64,000 bases of DNA from Tulasnella sp. 424 (lineage: Eukaryota > Basidiomycota > Agaricomycetes > Cantharellales > Tulasnellaceae): assembly GCA_019633425.1 (NCBI GenBank), contig WSUB01000135.1, positions 1 through 64,000 of the forward strand, read 5' to 3'. The notes under the pieces are model-generated. The model worked only from the letters and a program-made list of their open reading frames with translations, made no database searches and was not told where the DNA came from. The translations under genes and the position numbers were made by a program. Shown here in pieces: positions 48,259 to 60,283 of this stretch (the first letter of the stretch is position 1; the number at the start of each line of letters is the position of its first letter).

Positions 48259-50689
48259 CTAACTCCAGACATCCAACATCAAGCGCGACCGCTCCTTCAA
48301 CGTCTTCACTTCCTTGTGACCTTCCTCCGCGCTCACGCCCTTGGCATCAGCAAGGATCTTCGCAAGGGTGTCCTCCACCTGCTTGCTCATGCTCTTCGCA
48401 TCACCGCAGATGTAGATGTAGGCCTTCTGGTTCAAAACTGCATCCGCAACCTGCTGCCTGTCCTCCCAGAATAGATCCTGAACGTAGATCTTGCTACCGT
48501 CAGGTTTCCGTGGACCGGATCGGGAGAACGCGACGCGCATGGTGAATTTGCCCTTGAGGTCGGCAGCGTAGCTTGGCCACTCGTCCTTGTACAGGTAGTC
48601 CTCGTTCTCGCCTCGGCAACCATAGAAGAGGTACATTTGACCCCAATCCTTGAGGGCGTCTGGGCCGTTCTTTTCAATGGCCTTGCGTGCGAGTGCCACA
48701 CGTTCTTGAACGAAGCCGCGGAAAGGAGCGACACCCTACAGAAGATGAAATATGGTCAGTCTCGCCTTTTATAAGGGACCATCGGAGAACTCACAGTTCC
48801 AGGACCGATCATAATTACAGGGCTCTTGGGGTTGGTAGGCAGGCGGAAGGTCGATCGTCGGACATGAATGGGAGCCTTGTACACTTCCCCACTGGCGTAC
48901 GCCGACCGAGGTCCATGAATAGCATACGTTGGGCCGGAGACATGAGCTGGTGCTTCACCATCCTCGCTCAAAAGGGGTGCAGTCTCTCCATGATGGGCCA
49001 TCTTGAGGTTAAGGATATAGTTGGAACCAACACCGAACACCCACTTGGCCTGGGACATGTCCGAAGGTAAGCTCTCGTACTTAAGGACAACGCAGGTGAC
49101 GTGGATGAGATTCGGGTGAAGCTTGGGTGAAGATGAGATGGAGTAGTATCGGGGTTGGAGACGGGGGATAGCGGAGATGATGACGTCGAAGGGAATGTTC
49201 CAAGGAGTGGTGTTTTCGGCGTTCGGGACAGCGTGGATATCGTTACCAGCTGCCAATTGGAGGACTTCGCCGAGTTTGAGGCAACCATCGTGGATGACCT
49301 TGTTGTAGTACTCCTTCTCAGTTCCAAGCTTCTTCAACATCGCACCTGCCTCCTCTGATGGTGCGTACTTGGAGAGAGCACCGAGGATTTGACGACCCGC
49401 AACGGCGCTGATGTCGATGTAATGCCGCAAGGCACTTTCGTAGGTGGTTGGAACGGGGAACGGCACTTTGGCAAGAGCGGGGTCAAGAGACTCGACGCCG
49501 ATGACCTGCGACCTCCGTTCAGGTGTTCCAAGACCCAAAGCGAAGAGGAGTCGGTTGACTTCAATGTCAGAGTTGGAGGGCCAGACGCCGACATGGTCGC
49601 CGTGTTGATAGGTGATGCCGGAACCGGAAGTATCGAACTCGATGTGAATGCAGTTCCGCTCTCCAGTGTGGTGGAAGAGCTCCTTGGAGGCTGAGATGGG
49701 TGCGGGGTAGGGGTTCTTGAGGTCATGGATGCCCTTGGTCTTGGTCAAGGCCCGAGCGGACAGTTCACCAAGGTAGACCTTGGTCTGGTCGATAGCGGAG
49801 AGTTCATTGACGACGAAGTCTGGAGACTCGGCACCAGCACCCTCCTCTACACCCAATGCCTGCGAGAAGGCAGCCCACATGCCGTCCTTCCAGGCAAGGT
49901 AGTCTTCTTCCATGCTCTTATCATCGTCTCCTTCACCCCTATCTCCAATCCTCTCGGCGCCCATCTTCTCAAGTTGGTCGTCGAGAACACGTGCGATGGC
50001 ATTGTAATGCTCGTAGGTCCTGTTACCGAGGCCGAAGATGACGTACTTGAGGCCATCAAGACGGTGCTCGCCCTTGGAAAAGGCGAAGGAGTCGTCTCCG
50101 AGATTTTGCATTAATTGGACGGCATTGTCTGTCGGCTCGCCTTCACCGTAAGTGGCCATGACGAAGATTGCTGCACAGTCCGACGGTAGCTCGTCTAGGT
50201 TTTCGAAATCGTATTCTTCTGGGTCGCACACGAGCGAACCCAATCCGAACCGGCTCTTGGCTTCCTTGGCAAGACGGATGGCATACTCCTCAGCGGTACC
50301 GGTTTGCGAGCCGTAGAAGATGACCAATCGCTTTTTCTGTTTAGGTAGGAGTTGAAAAAATGGTGTCAGATGCCGTTATCAGATAAGACAAGAAAGACGT
50401 AACATGAAGGAGGCGACGTGGGATTGCAGTGGCGCCAGGTCACCTCCAAACAGGAGGGATTTGACAAGGATGATGGGGACGTAAATTCAATACTCACAGC
50501 TGCCTTCATCTTTGCAACGAAGTCTCTTGGGTCGACGCCCGGATCAGCTGCAGTGGTCGGTTTGGTGCCAGGTAGTGGTCTTGATGATGATCCTGAACCA
50601 CCATTGAATAGGTTCCCTCTGAATACGTACAGTCCACCAACGGCGACGGTGAGGCCGAGAACGGCGAGATCAGCGTTTGAGAGTGTCAT
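48259..50689 (-). CDS. CPR1: NADPH-cytochrome P450 reductase
   Basis: ER-bound flavoprotein passing electrons from NADPH to P450s and squalene epoxidase. Exons 50689-50498, 50336-48795, 48735-48259, giving 736 residues. N-terminal membrane anchor (ADLAVLGLTVAVGGLYVF), FMN-binding flavodoxin loops YGSQTGTAEEYA, ATYGEGEPTDNA and FGLGNRTYEHYNA, FAD site RYYSISSSPK, and GVAPFRGFVQER at the exon 2/3 junction. NADPH-site segments YGCRGENEDYLY and YICGDAKSM, and the usual C-terminal DVWS, complete it. Length is normal and no residue is missing. The stop lies 184 nt from that of convergent POB3. A possible 44-nt leader intron lies upstream. Confidence 0.96.
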
Positions 50690-51547
50690 GTTGCGAGAGA
50701 AGAAAGCTGGCATGAGAGGGGAAGAGAGAGCATTTAGCACGACAAGCTGTATAAGAAAGGTTGGGGCAAGAGGGAACACGCTTCGAACGAGATAAGAGCG
50801 TGTGTAGAAGGAAACAGGGATGCTGAAAGTATTCTGTGGCTTTCGATAGAAGGTGCCAAGTGCATTCGGTGCCCGCAATCGCCGGCCCTGGTGTGCTGGC
50901 TTGATATGGTGTTAGGAAAGGATGTACTTACAACGCAGTAGATGGCGTCTATGGATATTAGAGAGGAAGAGAAAGCGTTCGAGAATTTTTAATGGTCTAT
51001 CGGCCTCCGAGAGTAATTGCGAATAAATCTGACCACCCAGGCAAGAAGTAAACGTAGTCCAGTTGGAAATTTCTCGTAAGTTACGACACTTTGAAACTAG
51101 AGTCGAGTAGATTATATACTCACGAAGAGCTGGTATATCTAATTCCTGCAAAGAGGAGTGCGAGGAGGGAGTCTAGGAGGAGGAGGCAGAGTAAGGGGGG
51201 AATGAGAGCAAGTGAGAGAGGAGTGGTGGTCGAGACTTGTATTTTTTTGGTCAGCGCAAACGACACGTGCCTGAAAGCCCAACCCCTCCAATCTCGATCG
51301 GCTGTCCCGCCGTCCAACGGGCGTTCATCCGCCGTTTTTTTAGCTTGCGAGGTGGCTGGAATAAGCCGATGATATTATGTCCCAATGTGTACTAATCTAT
51401 ATTTCGATGAGCTCCAGCGGCCAGCTCTCCTCATCTAACGGCGGTCTGCCCGCGACCGGTGTAACGCCGAATTGCTGAGCACGCAGTACAAGTCACTCAA
51501 CGTCTGACGTGGTTCTCTGACCAACTGAGATAAACCGTCCCGAGACA
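50690..51547. other. Intergenic, P450 reductase promoter and dynactin p25 3' end
   Basis: 858 nt holding the P450 reductase promoter and leader (minus strand) and the 3' tail of dynactin p25. Open frames here match no family. Confidence 0.55.
50888..50931 (-). other. Possible 5' UTR intron of the P450 reductase gene
   Basis: On the minus strand, GTAAGT, a CTAAC branch-like sequence and a CAG end define a 44-nt interval about 200 nt upstream of the ATG. Short but within the size range seen here. Confidence 0.35.
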
Positions 51548-52379
51548 TCACGTTGTAGGTTGGAAGCGGTTATAGTATGCCTTTGTCTGAGTTTCCACCA
51601 TCTCTTGAGTTGACTCTGGCAAATCTTCAATGAACTGACCTATTCACAGCGAGGAACGTCAGTGAAGAGCCAAGTCGTTACAACGGCTCAATAGTTTAAC
51701 CTGGCGAGCCACCAAAGTGAGCGAGTGCCGGTATAACGGTGTTTGGAGGAATAATCGTATTGTCGGCGATTCTAGCGCAGTCCTTGATGATGGTGAACTT
51801 GCCCTACTTTGAATAATCGTTGGTGAACCGCCCCGAAATATATCTGGCCCAGCAAACTCAAAGCGACTTGGACGTACAATAACGCAGTTCTTTCCGATTT
51901 CGACGCAGTTTCCAATTGTCGCAGCTTCAACGATGGTGTTGGCGCCAACGTGAACAAAGTCTCCAATCTTCATTGGATAGTAGTTGAAGTTTCCACGATA
52001 GGTCTTGTACGGTGGCCTTGAAGGAATCCATCTTGGTTAGCGGTTCAAGCTTTCCTAGCCGTTCCGGATGAAAATTATTTACCTGATGACACACCCTTCG
52101 CCCACCAGACAGTACCGACCCAGAGAAATCACAACGGCATGTCCTGGACCGGTCCTTCTCAAGTCACCTCGGATGATCGCAGAGCCTGAGATGATGGTCT
52201 TTCCGCCTAGGATGATGTTCTGAGGACCAGCGATTGTAGCGCGTCGAGAGACTTTATTGCCAGTGTCCTGTCCGAAATGGCCGGTCTTTAGATTTCAAGA
52301 GTTCCAAGCGTCCAGATGTGCTCCTCACAGTCTCGATATACTCGGCCTTGTTGTAACGAATTGGTGGCTGGAGGTTCAT
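51548..52379 (-). CDS. Dynactin subunit p25 (DCTN5/ropy-like)
   Basis: Pointed-end subunit of dynactin, needed for dynein cargo and endosome transport. Exons 52379-52329, 52267-52083, 52016-51878, 51803-51701, 51639-51548, giving 189 residues. Left-handed beta-helix built of hexapeptide repeats: YIETDTGNKVSRRATIAGPQ, ILGGKTIISG, IIRGDLRR, GEGCVIRPPYKTY, MKIGDFVHVGANTIVEAA, IGKNCVIGKFTIIKDCARI, IIPPNTVIP. The C-terminal helix (LPESTQEMVETQTKAYYNRF) matches the family end. The last intron has an unusual GTTAAA donor; if unspliced, translation stops one codon later. Divergent from the next gene with 313 nt between ATGs. Confidence 0.93.
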
Positions 52380-52692
52380 CCTTCTCCGGTGGTCGACGGA
52401 AAGACGTTGAGCGCGACGTTTGCCCAAGTGGCAAACCGCTTAAAGAAACAAAAACAACCTTCCAACCACATAGCAGCCACTTTCTCATTGGTCAGCACGG
52501 CGAGGGGCTGCCATTCGGAGGATTCCAGATCCGTTCCGACGCTCCAATTGGAAGCCAACAGAATCCTGGAAGCAAGAGATCGTCTGAGCTATGACGTCGA
52601 TGACGCCACACCTTCAATAAGTATCCCAACTTGAAGCTCCTCATCCAATCCAACCCACATACGCACTCTCAATCCACCTTCAGTCGTTAACA
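52380..52692. promoter_or_regulatory. Divergent promoter, dynactin p25 and mitochondrial protein gene
   Basis: 313 nt between divergent ATGs. No TATA box or clear repeat seen; the plus-strand leader near 52,640-52,690 is C/A/T-rich. Confidence 0.5.
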
Positions 52693-53782
52693 ATGGCATC
52701 CAGAATCATCCCAAGAACAGCCGCAGCAGCAGCCCGCCGTCGAATAGTCGCAAACCCCAGCCGCCGTTGCGCATCAACTGCAGCCCATGGTCACCACGAC
52801 ATTACCAAGGCTGAGCCTATTTTCAATCCTGCTTTCGCGGTGAGACCGATCAACTAGTGATTTGTATCGAAGAAAGAAACGCTGATGTGCGTGTGTCGAT
52901 CGTTGAAATGCAGGGAGCGTCTGCAGTCGTATTCGGGGGCCTGGTCAGTCTTGCAATCTTCCACTCTCCCGTATGATCAACCAAACTCACGATGAACCAC
53001 GAACCTCATCCCACCCTTCGCAATGTGGATTGACAGGCCTTCTATCTTCTGTCCTCGGACGGCAAGAAATCCGACCACGACTCTCATGGATTCTCGTCCT
53101 CCAAGCGAAAAGACCTCGAATGGGAGTACAAGCGTATGGCCGGTGAAGTGAGAAAATCACTACTATTCCCTCGCTGTATACATACGTGTAGTATTGACAC
53201 GCCTCCTTGCCCTGTCAATCAGGGACTTCCTAAATCTGGAGAACAGCCCGACCCCGAAGTGCGTCCATGATCCGGACTTCAGACGCCCGAGACTCGGAAG
53301 TACTGACCTTTAATCCCATCTCACGTCAAAACAGGACAAAAGCACCAACCCCGCGTATAACACAGGTTCGAGCGCCGGAAGCCCTTCTGTAGTCGCAGCA
53401 AGTTCCAATTCTGGATCTGATGCCGATGAGGGAGTTGCGGACTCGGTCAAGGCAAGCATTGTGAGGAATCCCCGATCTTTTTCACTGTGTAGTGGATCGC
53501 TGAACAGAGGCTGGCTTGGCGCTATTTTCTAGTTGTCGGACGCTCCTCAGCAAGCTAAACAAGGTGAAGAGGAAGGCACAAGCCCGCCAACGAGACAAAA
53601 GTCCTCGCTTCAACAAGCCTTTGTAAGCCTTATCCCGCTCCGATCCCATATTGCGGCCCTAGATTTGGCTGTCTGTCTGACTCCCGCTCTTCCCCTCCTC
53701 CGCGATTACACGTTCACAGAACAACGACGCTCCCAAGACAGCCAAGAAGGCGGAAGAGGACATCGCCCGAAAGAGGAAGTAG
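52693..53782 (+). CDS. Small mitochondrial membrane protein, function unknown
   Basis: Exons 52693-52839, 52914-52943, 53037-53147, 53223-53258, 53335-53460, 53533-53622, 53720-53782, giving 200 residues. The start (MASRIIPRTAAAAARRR) is a classic mitochondrial presequence with Arg and no acids. A short hydrophobic segment at about 48-65 (FAGASAVVFGGLAFYLL) suggests one membrane span, followed by a charged, Ser/Asp/Lys-rich soluble tail. All six introns are phase 0, so every exon is a multiple of three. I do not recognise the family; small fungal inner-membrane proteins of this form exist without known function. Confidence 0.7.
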
Positions 53783-55053
53783 TCCGACGGAAAGGGTTTA
53801 ACGCGAAATGAAAATCCTCTTATCTTGGTACCTTCTCCGCAGCGCTTGTAGTCTTTCAACAGTTCTCAATGCATATCGTGGACATTTTTTCCGTATTTCC
53901 CAATTCATCCCGCCCAGCGGCATGACAGAAGGGCTTTTCCCTTCCCGAGGTCCCCATGGTCTGGGATTCAACTTTCACATCACAATTAGCCTTTTCACTT
54001 GTACAAAGTGCACAGTTGAACTTCTCACTTCTCTTCTGTTCGAATTCTTAAGTATTTCCCAAACGCTCAAAACTTCGGAAACATACTCCCATCTGCCGGA
54101 ACGCTCAACACCCACAAGGTTCCTGGATTATGAAGCAAAAGCGAAACAGAAGAACATCGAAATCTCTTCTCAACCTCGAGGCTTTCCGATCGTTCCGGCT
54201 CCGTGCCCGGAGTATGGACACGCTCGGGTCCTGTCCGTGTCCGCGGCTAAGAAATTCCCTGCACCGTACACCAACGAAGCAACCCGCTGGAGTTATGCCG
54301 AGCACCACAATAAAGAGGAGGCTCCACAACTCCCGACGGCTGGAACTGAGTATCTGGGCTCACTTGAGGCTGTCTAGACCTTCACGACTTGGATCGGATA
54401 AACCGCGAGTCGCAGCAGCAACACTCGTTCGAGGAAGAGAATAACGGATACACATTGATATTTTCGCACAACTACTGGACAAACAACAACGGGGAGGCCC
54501 GAAGAAGTACATATGAACAGGAACTGAGAACGATCACGGTATACGGGATTCCGAGGCCACAGACTAGCGATCGGATTGTACGGAATATCAAGACAGACCA
54601 AGACGAGCCAAGATCGAGATCATAGAGAAAGAAAGGTCCGGCCGGCATTGGGAAGTATCACAGTACGGTGCGGATACAATCCAAGAGAAACAACGAAAAT
54701 GAAGAAGAGGACGGTCAACCACCCAAGAGAAGGGAACCAGAGTCCAGCAGAGGATAGTGAAGTGAGAAACGAAGGAGTGGTAGGACTCCGCATGGGTATG
54801 CGAGTAGAAAGGAGTCGAAATACGAAGGAGGACGAAAGAGGCGCAAGAGAAGTCGAAGGAGTGGATGGATACAGCGAGGATCTAGTCGCGGTTGATAATT
54901 GAGGCAATAGTGTTACAACGAGTTCTTTGAAGAGAAAGCGAAGACGGAAAGCAAAAAGAGTGTGAAGAGGCAGCCGAGCGGATGCCATGATGAAGAAGCA
55001 TAGTGAAATTTTCAAGTGTTGCAGAGAGATGATTTTAAGAGAGAAAATGATGT
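53783..55053. other. Intergenic, with pyrimidine-rich 3' tail of the RA-PH gene on the minus strand
   Basis: From about 54,380 to 55,050 the plus strand is purine-rich, so the sense strand of the minus-strand RA-PH gene has a C+T-rich 3' tail of about 650 nt. The remaining part (53,783-54,380) has open frames without family signatures. Confidence 0.5.
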
Positions 55054-58000
55054 CTAGAATTGCGGCGTTGGCCGCGAAAGGAGGGAGCCCTCGGCGAAAA
55101 CATTGCCCCCGTGGGCTGTGCGAGAGGATTGGTTGCTGGACTGCTGGAAGGGCAAAGCAGGGAGCGAAGGAGAGACGTCGGGTATCAAAGGTTGATGTGG
55201 ATTGCGACGTGTGTTGCTGCGCTGGACGCCTGCTCCAACAGAGTTGCCATTACCAGCAGCTCTTCCGGTTCGGAAAAGGACATTGCGTTCTTGGTACAAG
55301 ACGTAGGACTGTCCAAGAGTATTAGGATTAGTCGAGTGATCGGAAAGAGAGGGCACTTTTTTACATACCCGAGCCAACAAGATCTTCTCAAGCCAGTCCT
55401 TGCCTTCATCCGAGTCGCAACAGAAAACATGGACGCAGTCCGCGGGATTCTCAAACATCGAGATGCTTTCGGTCGATTTGACGGCAAACACGAACGGCTT
55501 AGGTGCCTTGGTGACCCGCTTCACCACATAGGCGTCGAAACTGGAAAGGGAGCAGAGGAAGGCGGCGTCTTTTCCCTACAGTGGCGAACAAACAGGTTAG
55601 AGGACCGAATCGCAGCTCAACCTCAAAGAAGCCACGTACGTTATCCTTTTTGCACAAGAACAAAGAGTGCTCGCGAAGCTCCAACCAGCGCTTTTGCCAC
55701 TTTCCTTTTTTCACTTCCCATTGCACGTAACCCGAGAAGGTCGGCGAGCTGTTGGGAAGGTATTTTCTTGACAGCGAAACTGCCAAGGGGGTCTGCTTCA
55801 ACATGAGCGCGTTGAGTCGAGACTCCTTGTTCCACGAAGTGAAGACGTCAGAAAGACGCTCATAGTCACGGATCGGTCGCTCTGAAGAAGACTCAATCAG
55901 TAAGATCGTAGCGCTAATCGTATGAAAGCTCAACATACCCATGCCGAACTCATTCGCCAATTCCCAAAGCATCCAATCCCTTCCAGACAGTTCGCCTTGG
56001 GACGACACCATCTCGAGGACGTCTTCGGCAACAGTCGTCGACGTGATCTCCACATTTACAAATCGCTGAAGGTCTCCAATGAAGACTCGCAGCTGCTCTG
56101 TATCTGCAAAGGTTTGCTTCATGGGAGAAGCAGGTGGGGGAGGTGCAGCGGGATGATCCGAAGAGACTCGTGCAGGCTGTGGAGTAGGAGCCAGCATAGG
56201 GGGATGATGCATCTTGTTTTCCTGTCCATTCGGGTCTCGGACAGTTCTTGCTCGGCGGAGGTGATCGTCCGCATGGTTGCTTCGATCACTTGTGGCTACC
56301 GTGTTAGCGCGAGAGCGTGTACGACTTGTGGAGGGCGCGTGAGACAACGAACGCCCACTCGGCTCGCGTGATGCTGGCATGGAACTCGGAGGAGGTGGAT
56401 GGTACCTATCCGGCGACACTGGTCGAGATCGAGAGGAGGGCATTCGATGCAAGGCAGCATCCGGGACGGGAGTTCGGTCGCTGCTCGGACCCAACGAACG
56501 CAAGCGCGGTCTCGGAATCGGTCGAGAAGCAGAGTAGTCTTCATCCTCTGCGCGTTTAACTGAACGCGCATGCTGAAGTGGCTTGGCGTCTCCAGAGATC
56601 TGGTAAGAGTGAAGTTGCTCTTCGAGGCGCCTCATGTTGGGTGAAGGATGACCATGTGTGTGATGTCGAGAAGCGGACCGCGAGACGTTTGCCGAGCTCC
56701 CCATCGACCTTCCGCGCTCGACTCCGTTCTGCTGAACGTGCAAAAGCTTCGACGCTAGCTCATCCGGTGGAACTGTAACGTTGTTGAGGCCAAGCCCAGT
56801 TTGCCTTCCCCTCACGGCATACCGATCCCGCTCGTCTCGAGCTTTTTTACGGATAGACTTTTGAGCCGTAAGCGCTGTAGGGATCCTCTGGGCGAGTGGG
56901 ACATCGTCCGAATCAGAGGACGTTGATTCCGTCGAGGTGGCTGTCTTGTTGTGGGAAGCGGACCTTGGGAAGGTAGGTCGAGAAGGCGTAGGGGGATTTG
57001 TGGCTGGGGCCGGGTGGTACTGTGGGGCGTGGAACGCTGAAGGCGGAGGGTTGCCCGAGTGATTTCTCGAATGAGTGGGCGAGATTCTTGGACTTGCTTC
57101 AGGCCTGGGAGATGCTGCGGACTGGTATTGGCTTGGCAGGGGAGGAACAGGTGGCAATTTGCTCGCTGAACTCCGGCTGCTGCTCGGTCTGCTAGAGGGT
57201 TGACGAGGAACCCGCAAGCCCTCTGAGCCTCGTCGACCATTAGGTCGCTCTGGGGCACCGTATCGAGCCGAGTCGTCTTCATCATCCTCGTCCTCGTCAT
57301 CGTCCAAAGCCGAGGAGTTTTGGTAGGGCACGCGACGTCGGCGGTCATCACCAGCGGTGCCGGCATCGAGGGACTTGCGCCCAAAGAGATCTCTATCACC
57401 TCGTCCCCCATCTCTGCCAGCACCATTCGCTCCGTGGCTCGAGTGGCGACCCGCCAAACCGTCTTGTCCATGGTGGCGCGCGTAGCCACCGTATGACTGT
57501 GCGCGACTGCTAGTAGTAGCCATGTGGGTATCTGTGTTGAAGTTGTAAGGATTTTGGTCTCCAAACGAGAAGGATAAGGCGCGTCTTCCTGTTCTGAGAA
57601 GGAGGGAGTGGAAAAATGTATCGTGGTTGGAGGAAAATGAAGAAGAGGTTATGGTTGTTACGTGTGGCGGGGCTTGAATAGAAAGGTCCCACGACATGTG
57701 GCTATGCGCTGGGCAAGGCAACCGCGCAGTCGAGGAAGACGACGATATCTGCTGCGACTCATATCTCCAATATGAAGTGAACGTATCCATGCCGTCTTGT
57801 TCCGTGTGCAAGGAACCGTCGGAGTCCCCAGACGTAACCGAACTACTGGCTCGGGGGACGAGTTCCGGCAACGGTAAAATGTTTGGCGAGGGTAAAAGAC
57901 AAGAGGAAGGGGCTGGCGAAGTCGAAAGGGTGTTGGGACGTTGGGAAGGGGGTCGAAGCACGTCACCATGCGATTCTTGAACAAGTGAAACGGCGATGGC

Positions 58001-59171
58001 AACCGAGGCAGTCAATGTTTCCCGTGAAACCTGGGGTTGCCCTGCGTCGACGCCTGAGGGTAGCGTTTGATCCAAAAAGTCGTCTTGCTCCTCCTCCTCC
58101 TCCAGATCCTCTAGAAAGGAATAGTCTGGACTTGAAGGTGGCGCAGAGCACTCTTCGTACTCAAACACGTCCTCTTCATCAAACTCGTCGTCACCATATT
58201 CGGTCGCGCGACCACTTTCATCCTCTTCTGCAATTGGTGACGGGTGTAAGAGCCCCTACACAGCAATCCACAAATGAAAATAGACCAAATATTTCATGTT
58301 AGTTCGGTTGATCGTTTTTTGCCAATTGAATGAGAGAGGTAGACTGACGTACATCTCCTGCACGAGGCAGTGGCGGGAGTTGCTTGTCACCATTCAATTC
58401 CGAGAGTCGACGGGGAGGTTCTGCCCGTTGCTGCGCAACCGGAGAAAGACTTTTGGCTCTCGGGAGGGCGGGGAGCTCGCTAATGTCCTTGTCCCAAGGC
58501 TCGCTAGGGAAATGTCTGGCACGTGATGATTTGGGCGCCACAACAACAATAGTCTGTTGCGCGAGGATTGAGAGTGGCGGGAGGGAGGGTCGATCCCGAA
58601 AAGCGGGCTTGTCAGACTTCCAAGTGGCGTTTCGGGGATGAGCCTTGAGCGTGTAGGACCTATCGCGTCGGTGAAGTGGGAGGATGTCCGTCTCTTCCTC
58701 TTCATCTTCGTCGATGCGGTCGTTCTCGTTGTTTAGACTTGGAAAGCGAAGGGACTGGCCCGCCGCGTGGCCCAGGGTGTCGAGTGGAAGGAACTTGTCC
58801 CTTGTAGGCGATGCGAGCGGGGAGGTGGGGAGGGAGTGGATGGGCTTCGGGAGATCCCATGGGCAGGCGAATGGGTCGTCGTCCAAGAGCCCCATGTCCT
58901 CAGAGGAGGGTCGACTTGAGGTGCATGTGGAAGCCGCTGAGTCGTATGAGGTGTTGGCGGAGGTTGCGGAGGCGATGGTAGCGACGATGCTGGAGGAACG
59001 CGACCTGGATGCCCTCGGTCGGGTGAGGGATTGGGTCGGTCTGCGCAGAAATCCGGGAATGAAGGCAGCGAGCGGTGAGGTTGATCCCAACGGAGCCTCT
59101 GCAGGGAAGGGTATAGTATCTCTAGGTGGAGATGGACTAGCAGAATGGGATGACTGTGTGCTGAACTTCAT
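55054..59171 (-). CDS. RA-PH domain adaptor protein (Grb7/MRL-like domain order)
   Basis: Predicted Ras-GTPase and phosphoinositide-binding adaptor. Exons 59171-58353, 58255-55939, 55881-55640, 55575-55369, 55308-55054, giving 1,279 residues. The first 950 residues are disordered (Ser/Pro/Arg-rich, acidic blocks such as EDLEEEEEQDDF). A Ras-associating domain at about 988-1072 (EQLRVFIGDLQRFVNVEI; TVAEDVLEMV; ELANEFGMERPIRDYERL) leads straight into a PH domain at about 1095-1195 (SGYVQWEVKKGKWQKRWLEL; HVFCCDSDEGKDWLEKIL). RA-PH in tandem is the signature of Grb7/10/14 and RIAM/lamellipodin. A second possible start is the ATG at 57523 (MATTSSRAQSYGG); see the finding on the optional intron 57594-57661, which would divide the locus into two products. 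The RA-PH end is solid, the N-terminal half less so. Confidence 0.75.
57594..57661 (-). other. Optional intron in the RA-PH locus
   Basis: Minus strand: GTAACA donor, pyrimidine-rich body, CTTCTCAG end, 68 nt. Removal changes frame and ends the upstream protein at the TAG 57510-57512, which overlaps the leader of the ATG at 57523. Keeping it leaves one long frame. Confidence 0.4.
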
Positions 59172-60283
59172 GGCTGGCGGGATGGAGGAAGGAGTAGGAG
59201 AGTCGGGGGTCTAGGATGAGGGAGAGGGGCAGCCACAGTGGCCTCGAGACAATTGCAGGGGCTTGAAGTAGGGGTAGAAATATAGACTACGGTGTATGAG
59301 GGATGATGGCAAACAAATAGATCGTGGAATATTATAAACAAATGGGAATGAGAGTCTAGAAGGAAGGCTAGTTCTTCTGTGGGTACGCGCTCGTGGGGGA
59401 AATTGTAGGTGGACCAAACAGACTCACGTTGAACCCCAAGCCCCTCAGAATTCGGAGAGCGGATCACCTGAAATTGGGTGCGAACAGTCGATGCAACCCA
59501 ACTCTCCGGCCAGATGACCACACACCCGTGTAGGCTAAAGAATGAGGTAGAAGCGCCTTGAGGGGCAGGATATCGGCGGGGGGTCGGGAGTTGGGCGATG
59601 ATGGGGGGATGTGTCCAAATCAGGCGTGTTGGGGGAGGACGAGACTGATACGGAGGGAAGCGAGCTGAATGTTTGTTTTGATGTTCAAGTGTTCGAGTTG
59701 GACGTTGATGACGTCTGAGGGCACCCGACGATGATGCGATGCGTATCGAGGACGTTGGCAAGGGGCCGCCCCGTTCGATCACCAATTTCAGGTCAATTTC
59801 CAAATCAAGCAGGCGCGAAATAGTCCCGCAAATAAGCAATGTCTCTCAACGACACGCGACACGACGCATGCCCGTCCATGAGGCATCATCCGACTGTGCT
59901 CCGACAACAGCGAGGACGTTCGGAGGGAAATGCGAAATTATTTCGAATATTTTGGGGGATGTTCGGGCGCGTGGTGACAACACAGAGTTTTACCGCTTTC
60001 CCCGCCGAGCCCCGAAAGCGCGATCAGGTCTCGACCGCTCTACAGGGTCTCCCAGTCGCACAAAAGCGAAAATTTTGTGGAGGCGAAGCGGTTCAAGGGG
60101 GAATTTGGTTTTTCAGACATTTGTAAATGCGCTTATCACGAAGGAGCGGGGCCGAAGGAGAAACGAAGGATTATGTTTTTTGAACTACGCGAGATCGATG
60201 TATTGCTAAATAAAACAACAACTTCGCGATGGCCCGGACCAGTAAAGACAGCTCCGACCGACACCAACGGCAAACATGCCCGA
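59172..60283. other. Intergenic, RA-PH promoter and VDAC 3' end
   Basis: 1.1 kb upstream of the RA-PH gene (minus) that also contains the 3' end of the VDAC gene. Nothing recognisable; open frames on both strands are compositional. Confidence 0.5.
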
